Assembly (NCBI RefSeq): GCF_022447245.1
Contig: NZ_JAKVBC010000023.1
Coordinates: forward strand, 1 to 64,000
Source: Kordia sp.
Lineage (GTDB): Bacteria > Bacteroidota > Bacteroidia > Flavobacteriales > Flavobacteriaceae
DNA length: 64,000 nucleotides
Direction of reading: 5' to 3'
The notes beneath the pieces were generated by a model. That model was not told where the DNA came from and made no database searches. It saw nothing but the letters and a program-made list of their open reading frames with translations. Shown here one piece after another: positions 22,501-30,586 of the stretch. The position numbers were made by a program, and so were the translations under genes. Numbering within the stretch: position 1 is the first letter of the stretch; the number at the start of each line of letters is the position of its first letter.

Positions 22501-24393
22501 AAAGAATTAGCAAAACACTTTGCTACTGTAGCAAATCAGTTCTGTGAGGCGGCTTCGCAACCGTTAGAAGATATCAATATCATTTCGGTAGAAGAAGAAG
22601 CGAAATTGTTATATGAATTCAACGATACCAAAGTAGCATATCCATCTACAACAATCGAAGATGTATTTACGAAACAAGCAACTGAAACACCAGATGCGGT
22701 AGCGGTTTCTTATAAAGATACACAAGTAAGTTACAGCGAATTAGAATCACGTTCTAATGAATTTGCCAACTTCTTACAATCACAATACGATGTAGAAAAA
22801 GGAGATGTAGTAGCTGTATTATTGGAAAGAAGTGACAATTTGCCAGCAGTGATCTTAGGAACACTCAAAGCAGGTGCCGCATACTTACCATTAGATCCAG
22901 CATATCCACAAGAGCGATTGGATTTTGTAAAACAAGATAGCAACTTTAAAGTAGCAATTACGGATGAGGTGTTAACTGCTTTCCTTTCGGAAGAATCGCG
23001 AAGCGAGGAGAGACAAATGGTAGCTACTTCTCCAGAAGATGTAGCGTACATCATGTACACGTCGGGAAGTACAGGAACACCGAAAGCAGTATTAGTTCCG
23101 CATAAAAGCGTGGTGCGCTTGGTAAAAGGAGCAAACTACTATGAATTCTCAACTTCAGACAAGTTAATCTCAACAGGAGCTTTCTCCTTTGATGCAACAA
23201 CATTTGAATATTGGGGAATGTTACTCAATGGAGGTGAATTGATACTTTGCGATCAGGATACACTATTACAAAACAACGCTTTAGCAGAAGAAATCAAAAC
23301 GCGAGGCGTCAATGTGATGTGGTTTACAGCAGGCTGGGGCAATCAGTTAATTGACGACAACATCGAAATCTTTGAAGGATTAAAAACGGTGTTGATGGGA
23401 GGTGAAAAACTATCTCCAAGTCATATGCAAAAACTAAGAAGTCAATATCCAACACTTCAAATAGTAAACGGATACGGTCCAACAGAGAATACAACATTCT
23501 CATTAACCTATGACATCAAAGAAGTTACGGATATCATTCCTATCGGAAAACCAATCAGCAACAGTACAGCATACATCTTAAACGATAAACAGCAATTACA
23601 ACCTGTTGGAGTTATTGGAGAAATTTACTTAGGAGGTGACGGATTGGCAAAAGGGTATCTAAACGATGCTGAAAAAACTGCGAGTAAATTCATTGAAAAC
23701 CCATACAGAGAAGGAGAAAAAATCTATAAATCAGGCGATCTTGGTATGTGGCTTCCAGACGGAAACATTCTCTACATGGGAAGAAATGACAATCAAATAA
23801 AAATTAGAGGTCATAGAATTGAGCTTGGAGAAATAGAACAAGTTTTACAAGCACAAGAAACAATTGCACAAGTTGCGGTAGCAGTGAAAACGCTTGACCA
23901 AGACAAAACAATTGTGGCGTACATACTTCCACAAAGTGAATCCATTGATAAGGAAACATTAAAAAGCGAAATGAAAGCAATGTTGCCAGACTATATGGTT
24001 CCAAATCATTTTGTTGAAGTAACAGAAATGCCTTTAAACGCAAATGGAAAAGTAGATTACAAAGCACTTCCTGAATTGCAAGAAGCAGACATGATTCGCA
24101 CAGAATATGTGGAAGCTTCTACAGAAACAGAAAAGCAATTGGTAGATATCTGGAAAAACTTACTACAACTTGAAAAAGTAGGAATCAAAGACAACTTCTT
24201 CGATGTAGGTGGACACAGTATCAAAGCCATTAAAATGAGCCACGATATAAGTACTGTATTTGAACTAGAAGTAAGTATCAAAAACATATTCATATATCCA
24301 ACAATTGAGCAGTTAGCTGCACAAATTGACATTGCTAAAAAACAGCAAGAAGCCATTACTTCAAACACAGAATTAAACGAAATAGAAATATGA
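16504..24393 (+). CDS. NRPS subunit N3: docking-C-A(Asn)-T-E-C-A(Val)-T
   Basis: This 2629-residue protein starts 4 bases after the PKS stop with a docking domain. Module 1 has HHIISDG, A code DLTKIGEVG (Asn, compare DLTKLGEVG), T LGGDS (Ser1072) and a full epimerisation domain with His1252-His1253, Asp1257 (HHLVVDGVSWR), EGHGRE (1391-1396) and TVGWFTS, so D-Asn is expected. Module 2 opens with a condensation domain of the type found after E domains (ELSPLQQGM; FHHILMDG with His1723-His1724), then an A domain with code DAFWLGGTF (Val) and T VGGHS (Ser2572). The C-terminal tail NEIEI fits docking to N4, whose ATG overlaps the stop of this gene by four bases, so the two are translationally coupled. 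Confidence 0.96.
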   Translation: MLQLINKLKEANIDVLVKGNDLELHFDQAEISPELLQELKENKQELIQFLKKYKVDAENNAIKAIDEAENYELSDSQKRLWIVSQTVEGSTAYNMPTHKHVARIEDVESFEKALTTVVERHEILRTVFRKDTNGEIKQWILPTAQVSCTVTQKDFSNEADAQTAALAYAKEDAFKPFDLENGPLFKVSLLKVSDNHTILYYNMHHIISDGWSMDVLGRELMASYQAFKAGKTPELPELPIQYKDYAAWQLTQLEGESLQEDRAYWTDKLSGQLPVLNLPSTLTRPLVKTFNGNSLGTYISEKTVQKLRSYTKQENGSLFMGLLGVLNVLLYKYTGQKDIVIGTATAGREHADLENQIGFYINTLPLRSQVNEDASFSSFFTDVKETTLTAYKHQSYPFDRLVKDLDVMRDASRSMVFDTMITYQNIGDRSKKAISSDVDIDAITDLGSCIAKLDISIFFEELGDMLSMMISYNADVYEASMIEKFMRSFKTLLDTVVENPEAQINKLQYISESEVQTLVTAFNDTDVAYDTPETFVANFQAQVAQTPDSVALSFKGKEFTFSELDAKSNQLANCLIEELSIAKGDIIGVQMDHDEWLMISVLAVLKAGAVYVPINPELPEASKEHIATDTSMRLLMSTAYYAFELDYFDGDTFIIDLEYTEDEFETTPVAVELTKDDLAYMIFTSGSTGKPKGVMIANGSFVNYLNWAKATYKTKELQNFDFGFFTSISFDLTITSMFLPLVSGSAVRVLEKETNVLETLRTYLESNISCIKLTPAHISLLKDATDLNTSVQMAIVGGEAMQNHHVEILRSLNPEMRIYNEYGPTEATVGCVVREITTTDEKILIGTPIANTQIFILDENKNLVTSGVEGEMYIGGKGLAKGYLNRPELTAEKFVQSPFDANETLYKTGDIARWDETGNIDYIGRVDNQVKIKGYRIELGEIEAKMSSKQNIKQAVVTVLEYKFEKVIAAYYATSDTTESVDKSELREALSKELPSYMLPNYFIELDEIPLTSNGKVAVSELPGITEDDVIKETYIAPNTEEERILASVWEEILGRDQISIKDNFYNLGGDSIKSIQIGSRLNQLGYKLGVEHMLKNPVLEDLAKYLEVNLRVADQATVSGEVALTPIQHFFFSEPSIPVVEHFNQSVLLKSPDAVDTEIISRCIADLVSHHDALRMVCGQEDGVWVQTNKPMSDDAYEVLFYDLTDTEDALAEMRRLGNEIQSTIDLANGPLLRVGHFRLADGDRFAFILHHLVVDGVSWRIILEDFTTLFEAYTQDETAELPLKTDSFQLWSSKLQVYATSEKMQKERSYWEAVCENEIAPIPANEGVDTSLFKYDDTVSFELNTEITELLLSRVHGVYNTEINDLLLASLGLAVQNTFGLDQAVVKMEGHGREDILENVDINRTVGWFTSVYPFVVDVANCEDNNDALIQVKEDLRKIPNKGVGYGILKYLTEDFTANIQPSIVFNYLGDFGATQEKFENKKLQQANESIGIGISKENGSDTLLSVFGMIGSGQLQISVDFQKGSIDKDKVQALMDAYKLNLTKFIYELSKEEKSYLTASDVTYKNLSKGVLAKLNAENTLEDIYELSPLQQGMYYHWKRDTSTTQYFEQITYRLKTNKLPIDAVQEAFKQLVARHTILRTSFTDEFDGTLLQIVHKTVAEAFEFEQFDGEATTQNIEAYVKRVKAEDNQRGFALNVPSQMRLTLLQLTEDSFEFIWSFHHILMDGWCVSMLINEFYQILNSIINGQSVALSKPLPYSDYIKWLDNVDKETSLSYWDTYVSGYNDIAEVPFELQEVDETAFNKIHELLMFEGESYQKIKELCSTLAITQNTFIQGVWGYLLSRYNNAKDVIYGTIVSGRPTDLLGVESMIGLFINTIPVRVQYGSEDTPESLLKKLQITAAEGNSHHYVGLSEILSRQTSIENFINHILVFENYPLQDTIKEDLESTKSEALELEVEAMNVSERSNYDFEIIAAPGKDSLGIKFEYNSSRYDTELIKELAKHFATVANQFCEAASQPLEDINIISVEEEAKLLYEFNDTKVAYPSTTIEDVFTKQATETPDAVAVSYKDTQVSYSELESRSNEFANFLQSQYDVEKGDVVAVLLERSDNLPAVILGTLKAGAAYLPLDPAYPQERLDFVKQDSNFKVAITDEVLTAFLSEESRSEERQMVATSPEDVAYIMYTSGSTGTPKAVLVPHKSVVRLVKGANYYEFSTSDKLISTGAFSFDATTFEYWGMLLNGGELILCDQDTLLQNNALAEEIKTRGVNVMWFTAGWGNQLIDDNIEIFEGLKTVLMGGEKLSPSHMQKLRSQYPTLQIVNGYGPTENTTFSLTYDIKEVTDIIPIGKPISNSTAYILNDKQQLQPVGVIGEIYLGGDGLAKGYLNDAEKTASKFIENPYREGEKIYKSGDLGMWLPDGNILYMGRNDNQIKIRGHRIELGEIEQVLQAQETIAQVAVAVKTLDQDKTIVAYILPQSESIDKETLKSEMKAMLPDYMVPNHFVEVTEMPLNANGKVDYKALPELQEADMIRTEYVEASTETEKQLVDIWKNLLQLEKVGIKDNFFDVGGHSIKAIKMSHDISTVFELEVSIKNIFIYPTIEQLAAQIDIAKKQQEAITSNTELNEIEI

Positions 24394-27300
24394 TAGATTT
24401 TATTAAAAATCTTTCGGATCAAGGTATATATCTACGCTTAAAGGACGGCAAATTAAAGCTGTCCTTTGAGGGTGATATGAACCCTGATATTTTACAATCT
24501 GTAAAAGCAAAGAAAGAAGAAATAATTTCGTACCTAGAAAATCATAGCTTAGAAGCTGTTGCTGAAAGTAATACAATTGAATCAGTACAAACTGAAGACA
24601 ACAGCTACCCAATTTCTGACGCACAGCGTAGACTTTGGGTATTAAGTCAATATGATGGCGGATCGGTGGCGTACAACATCCCATCGAGCATTCCGATGCC
24701 AGGCGAATACGATATTGAAAGCTTACAAAAAGCAATCAATGCCGTAATAGATCGTCATGAAATTCTCCGTACCGTATTCAGAGAAGACGAAAATGGAGAA
24801 GTAAAACAATGGGTTTTAAACAGAGAAGACATTCACTTTAATATTGAATACAAAGATTTTAGAAATGAAACAGACAAGGCAATTGCAGTAGAGAACTATA
24901 TCAGAGAAAATTCTTCTAAAGAATTTGACTTGGTCAATGGACCTTTACTACGTGTAGCATTAATTCAAACGCAAGACAAAGAATATGTATTCTATTACAA
25001 CATGCATCACATCATCAGTGACGGATGGTCTATGGAAATCTTGCGAGAAAATATCATGGTATACTATGAAGCGTTTGTTTCTAATACAACACCAGCAATT
25101 GCTGACTTAAGTGTGCAATACAAAGACTATGCTTCGTGGCAATTAAAACAACTAGAAACAGAAACATTTCAAAAGCATAAATCGTATTGGCTCAACAGCT
25201 TATCAGGAAAACTTCCTGTATTAGATATGCCAAGCACGAAACTAAGACCAAAAATACAAACCTACAACGGATATGTATTAAACACATTTATAGACACTAA
25301 AACAAGTAACCTTTTAAGAGCATACTCCAAAGAAAATGGTGGAAGCTTATTTATCAGCTTACTAGCAGTATTTAAAGTCTTACTGTATAAATATACCAAT
25401 CAGAAAGACATTATCATTGGGAGTCCAGTAGCAGGAAGAGAACATACCAACTTACAAGATCAAATAGGATTCTATGTAAATACACTAGCATTACGAAATC
25501 AAATAGATCCAACGGAAAGCTTCAACACATTTTACAAACGTATCAAACAAAATACCTTAGAAGCTTACAACCATCAAATGTATCCATTTGACAGATTGGT
25601 TGAAGATTTAAAAATAAAAAAAGATGTTACCAGAGGAACCATTTTTGACTTAATGTTGGTACTTCAAAACAATGGAGAAAATCGTGTAGAACTTGGCTTT
25701 TCAGAAGAACAACTCAATACAGTCATTGAATTAGGACACTCAAGAGCAAAATTTGATCTCAGCGCTACGTTTGAAGAAATGGGCGTAAATATTTCGTTTG
25801 ATTTAGAATACAACACAGACATTTACGATAAAGAAATCATCGAGCGAATGATGCAGCATTACAAAAAGCTCATGCGCTCATTACTTACACAACCAAACGA
25901 AAGCATTTCTCAAATTGATTTTGTTTCAGAACAAGAAAAACAAATACTTACTTCAGTATTTAACAATACCGAAGCAGACTATCCAACCAATAATACCATT
26001 GTTGACGTATTCAAAGCACAAGTGCAAAAAACACCAAACAACATCGCACTTGTCTTTGAAAACTGTCAGCTGACCTACAAACAATTAGACGAAAAATCGA
26101 ATCAACTTGCACGTTTCTTAGCAGCAAACTATGAAATCAATACGGAAGATTTTATTTCAATTCAGCTAGACAGAAGCGAATGGATGATTGTCGCAATACT
26201 AGCCGTACTAAAAACAGGAGCAGCGTATGTTCCGGTACAACCAGACTATCCGCAAGAGCGAATCGATTACATAGAAAAAGACACGCAATGCAAAGCGATT
26301 ATCAATCAAGCCTTACTTGCTCAGTTTCAAGCAGGACAATATAGTTCAGCTCCTGTAGAAGTGACGGTACAGCCAGAAAATCTAGCGTATATCATCTATA
26401 CGTCAGGGAGTACAGGCACACCAAAAGGTGTTATGCTTGAGCACAAAACAGTTGTCAACTTAGCATACGCACAAATCCAAGAATTTGGCATCACCGCAGA
26501 AGAAAACATCTTACAATCATCAAGCATTACGTTTGATGCTTCGGTAGAACAAATGTTCATCGCATTGCTAAGTGGCGCTAAATTAAGTGTTGCGAGTAAA
26601 GCATTGCTCTTAGACACAGAACGTTTAGCTGATTACATAGAAAACAATGCCATCACACACATTCACAGTGTGCCAAGTTTCTTAAAACTCATTCCGAGAA
26701 GAAACTACAGTGCACTCAAAAGAGTAATTTCTGGTGGAGATAATTGTTCGGTCGAATTGGCAAAATCGTGGGCACAAAACAACGTACGTTTTTACAATGA
26801 ATACGGACCAACAGAAACAACAATCACAGCGATAGAATCATACTATACGGAAGATATGGTTGCCAGACGCGGTGATATGCCGATTGGAAAGCCATTATCA
26901 AACTATAGAGTCTATATCTTAGATGAATTCCTAAACATAGCACCTGTAGGTGTTATGGGAGAAATTTGTATCAGTGGCGATGTATTGGCAAGAGGATATT
27001 TAAACCTACCTGAAGTTACCGCAGAAAAATTTATAGACAATCCTTTTGAAAACGGGAAAAAGCTATACAAAACGGGCGATTTAGGAAAGTGGATGGACGA
27101 TGGCAGTATTGAATTTATCGGTCGAAAAGACAATCAAGTCAAAGTTAGAGGATACCGAATAGAATTAGGCGAAATCGAAGATGCATTAACGCAAATACAA
27201 ACCATCAAATCAACAGTTGTATTAGCTAAAGAAACGCTAGCTGGTGAAAAAGAATTGGTTGCTTACTTTACGTCAGATACTGAATTTACCTCAGAAGATT

Positions 27301-29123
27301 TGCGCGACGAATTAAACAAAAAGTTACCAAACTACATGATTCCTGCGTATTATGTACAACTAGAAGAGTTTCCATTAACTGCAACAGGAAAAATAGATCG
27401 TAAAAATCTACCAAATCCTAAAAATGCAAACCTTTCTAGCGGAGACGAATATGTTGCCCCTAGAAACGAAATGGAAACACAAATCGTTGACATATGGCAA
27501 GAAATATTACAGTTAGATAAAGTCGGCGTTGAAGAAGACTTCTTCCGACTAGGCGCTAGTAGTTTAAAGTCGATTCGACTGGTAAACATGTACAACAAAA
27601 TATTTGGCGTAAAAGTATCCTTAAAAGATATCTTCAGTTATACAGATATTGAGTCACATGTACGTTTGATCAAATCGTCGAAGCAAGAAAAATACATTGA
27701 AATAGAAAAAGTAGCCGAGGCGAAAAACTATCCAATCTCATTTGAGCAAAAACGAATTTGGTTACTATCACAAGACGATAAAGTATCCATCGCATACAAC
27801 ATGCCAACAACGCTTGAGTTTGAAGGCGAAATGAATTTGGAATACTTTGAAAGAGCAGTTAGAAAAGTGCTGGAACGACACGAAGCTTTGCGAACCGTAT
27901 TCAGAGAAGAGGAAGAAGGCGATGTAAAACAGTGGATTATTCCAATGGAAGAGTTCAAGTTTACAATAGACTATAAAAACTTACAAGAGGAAAAATACCA
28001 ATTCGTAGATGTAGAAGCCTATCTAAAAGCAAAGTTTTATACACCTTTCGATTTACAAAACGGACCGTTAGTACGTGTCGGATTTTTTCAGATAGAAGCC
28101 AACAAATTCATCCTATACTATTGCATGCATCACTTAATCAACGATGGTGCATCTATGGAAATATTGGGCGATGAAGTTTCTAGATACTATCAGCTTATTG
28201 AAGATGGAAAATCAATTGAAGAAACTCCACTGCGTATTCAATACAAAGACTATGTGGCGTGGCAATTGAAAATGTTTGAAACGGACGCTGTCAATGATAT
28301 CTCTGACTATTGGAAAGAAACCTTCCAAAACAAAGTCAACAAAGTGCATTTGCCATTTGAAAAGAAAAGACCAGAAAACTTTCAATCGAATGGAAACATT
28401 ATCCAATTTGAGCTGACTAAAGAAATCAAAGATGGTTTGCAACAAATGGCAACGAATTTTGATGGAAGTATGTATATCTCGTCTATATTCTTAATAAACA
28501 CCTTATTATATCAATATCTAGGCGATCAAAATATTATGGTTGGTTCTTCATTCTCAACTAGAACACACGAAGAACTCACTAGACAAATTGGTTTCTATGT
28601 AAATAATTTGCCAGTAGTGGCAAAAGCAGAAGCTTCATTGAGCTTGCAAGACTTTTACAATCAAATCAAAAATACGGTACTCACCATCAACTCAAACGCA
28701 TGGTATCCGTTAGAAAAAGTGATTGAAGATGCAAACTATACCTATGATGCATCCTACTCAGGATTGTTCAATGTATTGGTAGAATATCATACAAAAAATG
28801 GAACTACTGAACTCACGGATGAAGAAGTATTTTACAATGAAACTCAATACACGTACAATGTACCATGTCAATTTGATATCTCGTTAGAATTCTTTGAAAA
28901 CGATCAAAAAATATCGTGTGTGTTAACCTACAACAATACGCTTTATGACGAGTCTCAAATAGAATTACTAAAAGACAGACTCGAAAAAATCGCGGAAACA
29001 CTCACACAAAGTATCGAAACATTGGATACACTCACACTTGGAAGCTTCCAATACGAAGAGACATTCGAGCCAGACATGGATTTTTCAGATGCACTATTTG
29101 CATCCCTAGAAGAAAATTTCTAA
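24390..29123 (+). CDS. NRPS subunit N4: docking-C-A(unknown)-T-C
   Basis: The 1577-residue protein has a docking domain, a C domain (His206-His207 in HHIISDG), an A domain (YTSGSTG about 26399, NEYGPTE), a T domain with LGASS (Ala1056 for the usual Gly, Ser1058 intact) and a second complete C domain with HHLINDG that ends the protein. The A code reads DAEHIGEIT. The acidic residue at position 239 is seen in codes for basic residues (Orn, Lys, Arg), but I cannot match the whole code to a known one. Ending in a C domain means the acceptor module lies on another protein; the next synthetase, N5, starts with only half a C domain. The C-terminus ends SLEENF, without the docking tail, and N5 has no docking domain, so this junction uses another contact. 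Confidence 0.93.
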   Translation: MIDFIKNLSDQGIYLRLKDGKLKLSFEGDMNPDILQSVKAKKEEIISYLENHSLEAVAESNTIESVQTEDNSYPISDAQRRLWVLSQYDGGSVAYNIPSSIPMPGEYDIESLQKAINAVIDRHEILRTVFREDENGEVKQWVLNREDIHFNIEYKDFRNETDKAIAVENYIRENSSKEFDLVNGPLLRVALIQTQDKEYVFYYNMHHIISDGWSMEILRENIMVYYEAFVSNTTPAIADLSVQYKDYASWQLKQLETETFQKHKSYWLNSLSGKLPVLDMPSTKLRPKIQTYNGYVLNTFIDTKTSNLLRAYSKENGGSLFISLLAVFKVLLYKYTNQKDIIIGSPVAGREHTNLQDQIGFYVNTLALRNQIDPTESFNTFYKRIKQNTLEAYNHQMYPFDRLVEDLKIKKDVTRGTIFDLMLVLQNNGENRVELGFSEEQLNTVIELGHSRAKFDLSATFEEMGVNISFDLEYNTDIYDKEIIERMMQHYKKLMRSLLTQPNESISQIDFVSEQEKQILTSVFNNTEADYPTNNTIVDVFKAQVQKTPNNIALVFENCQLTYKQLDEKSNQLARFLAANYEINTEDFISIQLDRSEWMIVAILAVLKTGAAYVPVQPDYPQERIDYIEKDTQCKAIINQALLAQFQAGQYSSAPVEVTVQPENLAYIIYTSGSTGTPKGVMLEHKTVVNLAYAQIQEFGITAEENILQSSSITFDASVEQMFIALLSGAKLSVASKALLLDTERLADYIENNAITHIHSVPSFLKLIPRRNYSALKRVISGGDNCSVELAKSWAQNNVRFYNEYGPTETTITAIESYYTEDMVARRGDMPIGKPLSNYRVYILDEFLNIAPVGVMGEICISGDVLARGYLNLPEVTAEKFIDNPFENGKKLYKTGDLGKWMDDGSIEFIGRKDNQVKVRGYRIELGEIEDALTQIQTIKSTVVLAKETLAGEKELVAYFTSDTEFTSEDLRDELNKKLPNYMIPAYYVQLEEFPLTATGKIDRKNLPNPKNANLSSGDEYVAPRNEMETQIVDIWQEILQLDKVGVEEDFFRLGASSLKSIRLVNMYNKIFGVKVSLKDIFSYTDIESHVRLIKSSKQEKYIEIEKVAEAKNYPISFEQKRIWLLSQDDKVSIAYNMPTTLEFEGEMNLEYFERAVRKVLERHEALRTVFREEEEGDVKQWIIPMEEFKFTIDYKNLQEEKYQFVDVEAYLKAKFYTPFDLQNGPLVRVGFFQIEANKFILYYCMHHLINDGASMEILGDEVSRYYQLIEDGKSIEETPLRIQYKDYVAWQLKMFETDAVNDISDYWKETFQNKVNKVHLPFEKKRPENFQSNGNIIQFELTKEIKDGLQQMATNFDGSMYISSIFLINTLLYQYLGDQNIMVGSSFSTRTHEELTRQIGFYVNNLPVVAKAEASLSLQDFYNQIKNTVLTINSNAWYPLEKVIEDANYTYDASYSGLFNVLVEYHTKNGTTELTDEEVFYNETQYTYNVPCQFDISLEFFENDQKISCVLTYNNTLYDESQIELLKDRLEKIAETLTQSIETLDTLTLGSFQYEETFEPDMDFSDALFASLEENF

Positions 29124-29150
29124 TCAAAAAAACACATACAAATTGATGCG

Positions 29151-29194
29151 GTCATTTCACAAATGACAAGGGAAACCTTTCGCAAAACCGAAAG
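29151..29194 (+). promoter_or_regulatory. Two small hairpins before the aminotransferase
   Basis: The 103-base gap holds GTCATTT-CAC-AAATGAC (29151-29167) and CTTTCG...CGAAAG (29177-29194). Both are short and lack U-runs. They might modulate read-through into the aminotransferase gene; no clear promoter was seen. Confidence 0.25.
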
Positions 29195-29226
29195 AAAATT
29201 TATTAACTACAAAAAAGCTATTCATT

Positions 29227-30585
29227 ATGATTAAACCATTAATTCATTCAATGGCTGTGTGTCCTGATATGACTAGATCTTATCAAAAAATCACACATGG
29301 AAAAGGTGTCTACTTATACGACACCAACGGAAAAAGATATTTAGATGCCTCTTCAGGTTCTTCTTCAGTGTCTAATATTGGACATGGTAGAGAAGAAATG
29401 GTGGAAATCATGGCAGATCAAGTATCAAAAATTACAGTATTACCTACACATGCCTTCAACAGCGATGTTGTAGAAGGGTATTTGCAACGACTCACAGAGT
29501 TTGCACCAGAAGGCTTCACCAAAGCTTGGACCGTAATGAGCGGAACAGAAGCAGTGGAAAATGCTATCAAACTGGCGCTACAATACCATCAATTACGAGG
29601 CGATAATGCACGTTTCAAAATTATTTCACGCTGGAATACCTATCACGGAAATTCAGTCTTTACTTTAGATGTGGGTGGAATGAAAATGCGTCGCGGATTG
29701 TACGAACAATGGTTGCACAATTTCCCGCATATCTCTTCTGCGTATAGCTATCGAAAACCAGCAGACCTTTCGGAAGAAGAGTACACACAAACACTCTTAG
29801 AAGAGTTTGAAAACACGGTGATACGAACAGGGCCAGAAACAGTTGCAGCATTCATTGCCGAACCTGTAATTGCAGCCGCAATGGGCGCAGTACCACCACC
29901 GAAAAACTACTTCAAAGGTATCAAGTATATCTGTGAAAAATACGGAATCCTATACATCTCTGATGAAATCTTATCAGGATTTGGACGAACAGGTGAAAAC
30001 TTCGGAATCAATAACTTCGGAATTGTTCCAGACATCATTGCAGCAGGAAAAGGAATCAGCGGAGGCTACTTCCCACTATCTGCAGTCATTGCTTCCGAAA
30101 AAGTAGTACAGCCATTAATTGATACCAAATCAGCATTCTTGGGCGGACACACCTTTGCATGTAATCCAATGGGAGCTAGAGTTGGAAATCAAGTACTAGA
30201 CATCATGGAGCGCGAGCAATTAGTAGCACGATCAAAATACATGGGGAAACTATTCAAACAAAAACTAGAATCACTCTATGAATTTGACATCGTAGGCGAT
30301 GTACGCGGAGTAGGACTCCAATGCGGAGTAGAATTGGTACAAGACAAAGTTACCAAAGCACCTTTCCCACCAGAAATGAAACTCTCCAAACAAATTGGTT
30401 ACAAAGCCATTGAAAAAGGAGTGGTTTTATATCCTGGAAGTGGATCAGTAGACGGAAAAGCGGGCGATCACATCTTGATCACGCCGCCATTAACTATCAA
30501 AGAAGAACAATTAGACGAAATCGTAGATGTAATGAGAGACTGTTTAATAGAAGTAACAGTAGCATCTAAAAAATTAGCAATATAA
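29227..30585 (+). CDS. Class III PLP-dependent aminotransferase
   Basis: The 452-residue protein has the fold-type I class III signature: Asp246 in SDEILSGFGRTG (contacts the pyridine nitrogen) and Lys275 in AAGKGISGG (Schiff-base lysine). It most resembles the broad aspartate-aminotransferase-family / BioA-like group, which acts on terminal or omega-amino groups. It sits between N4 and N5, one base before N5, and N5's A domain has a code resembling those reported for 2,4-diaminobutyrate. A role making diaminobutyrate from aspartate semialdehyde, as PvdH does for pyoverdine, is therefore plausible. Its N-terminal region does not look like the EctB/DABA type, so another amine donor reaction, or an on-line transamination of the bound chain, remains possible. 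Confidence 0.88.
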   Translation: MIKPLIHSMAVCPDMTRSYQKITHGKGVYLYDTNGKRYLDASSGSSSVSNIGHGREEMVEIMADQVSKITVLPTHAFNSDVVEGYLQRLTEFAPEGFTKAWTVMSGTEAVENAIKLALQYHQLRGDNARFKIISRWNTYHGNSVFTLDVGGMKMRRGLYEQWLHNFPHISSAYSYRKPADLSEEEYTQTLLEEFENTVIRTGPETVAAFIAEPVIAAAMGAVPPPKNYFKGIKYICEKYGILYISDEILSGFGRTGENFGINNFGIVPDIIAAGKGISGGYFPLSAVIASEKVVQPLIDTKSAFLGGHTFACNPMGARVGNQVLDIMEREQLVARSKYMGKLFKQKLESLYEFDIVGDVRGVGLQCGVELVQDKVTKAPFPPEMKLSKQIGYKAIEKGVVLYPGSGSVDGKAGDHILITPPLTIKEEQLDEIVDVMRDCLIEVTVASKKLAI

Positions 30586-30586
30586 A

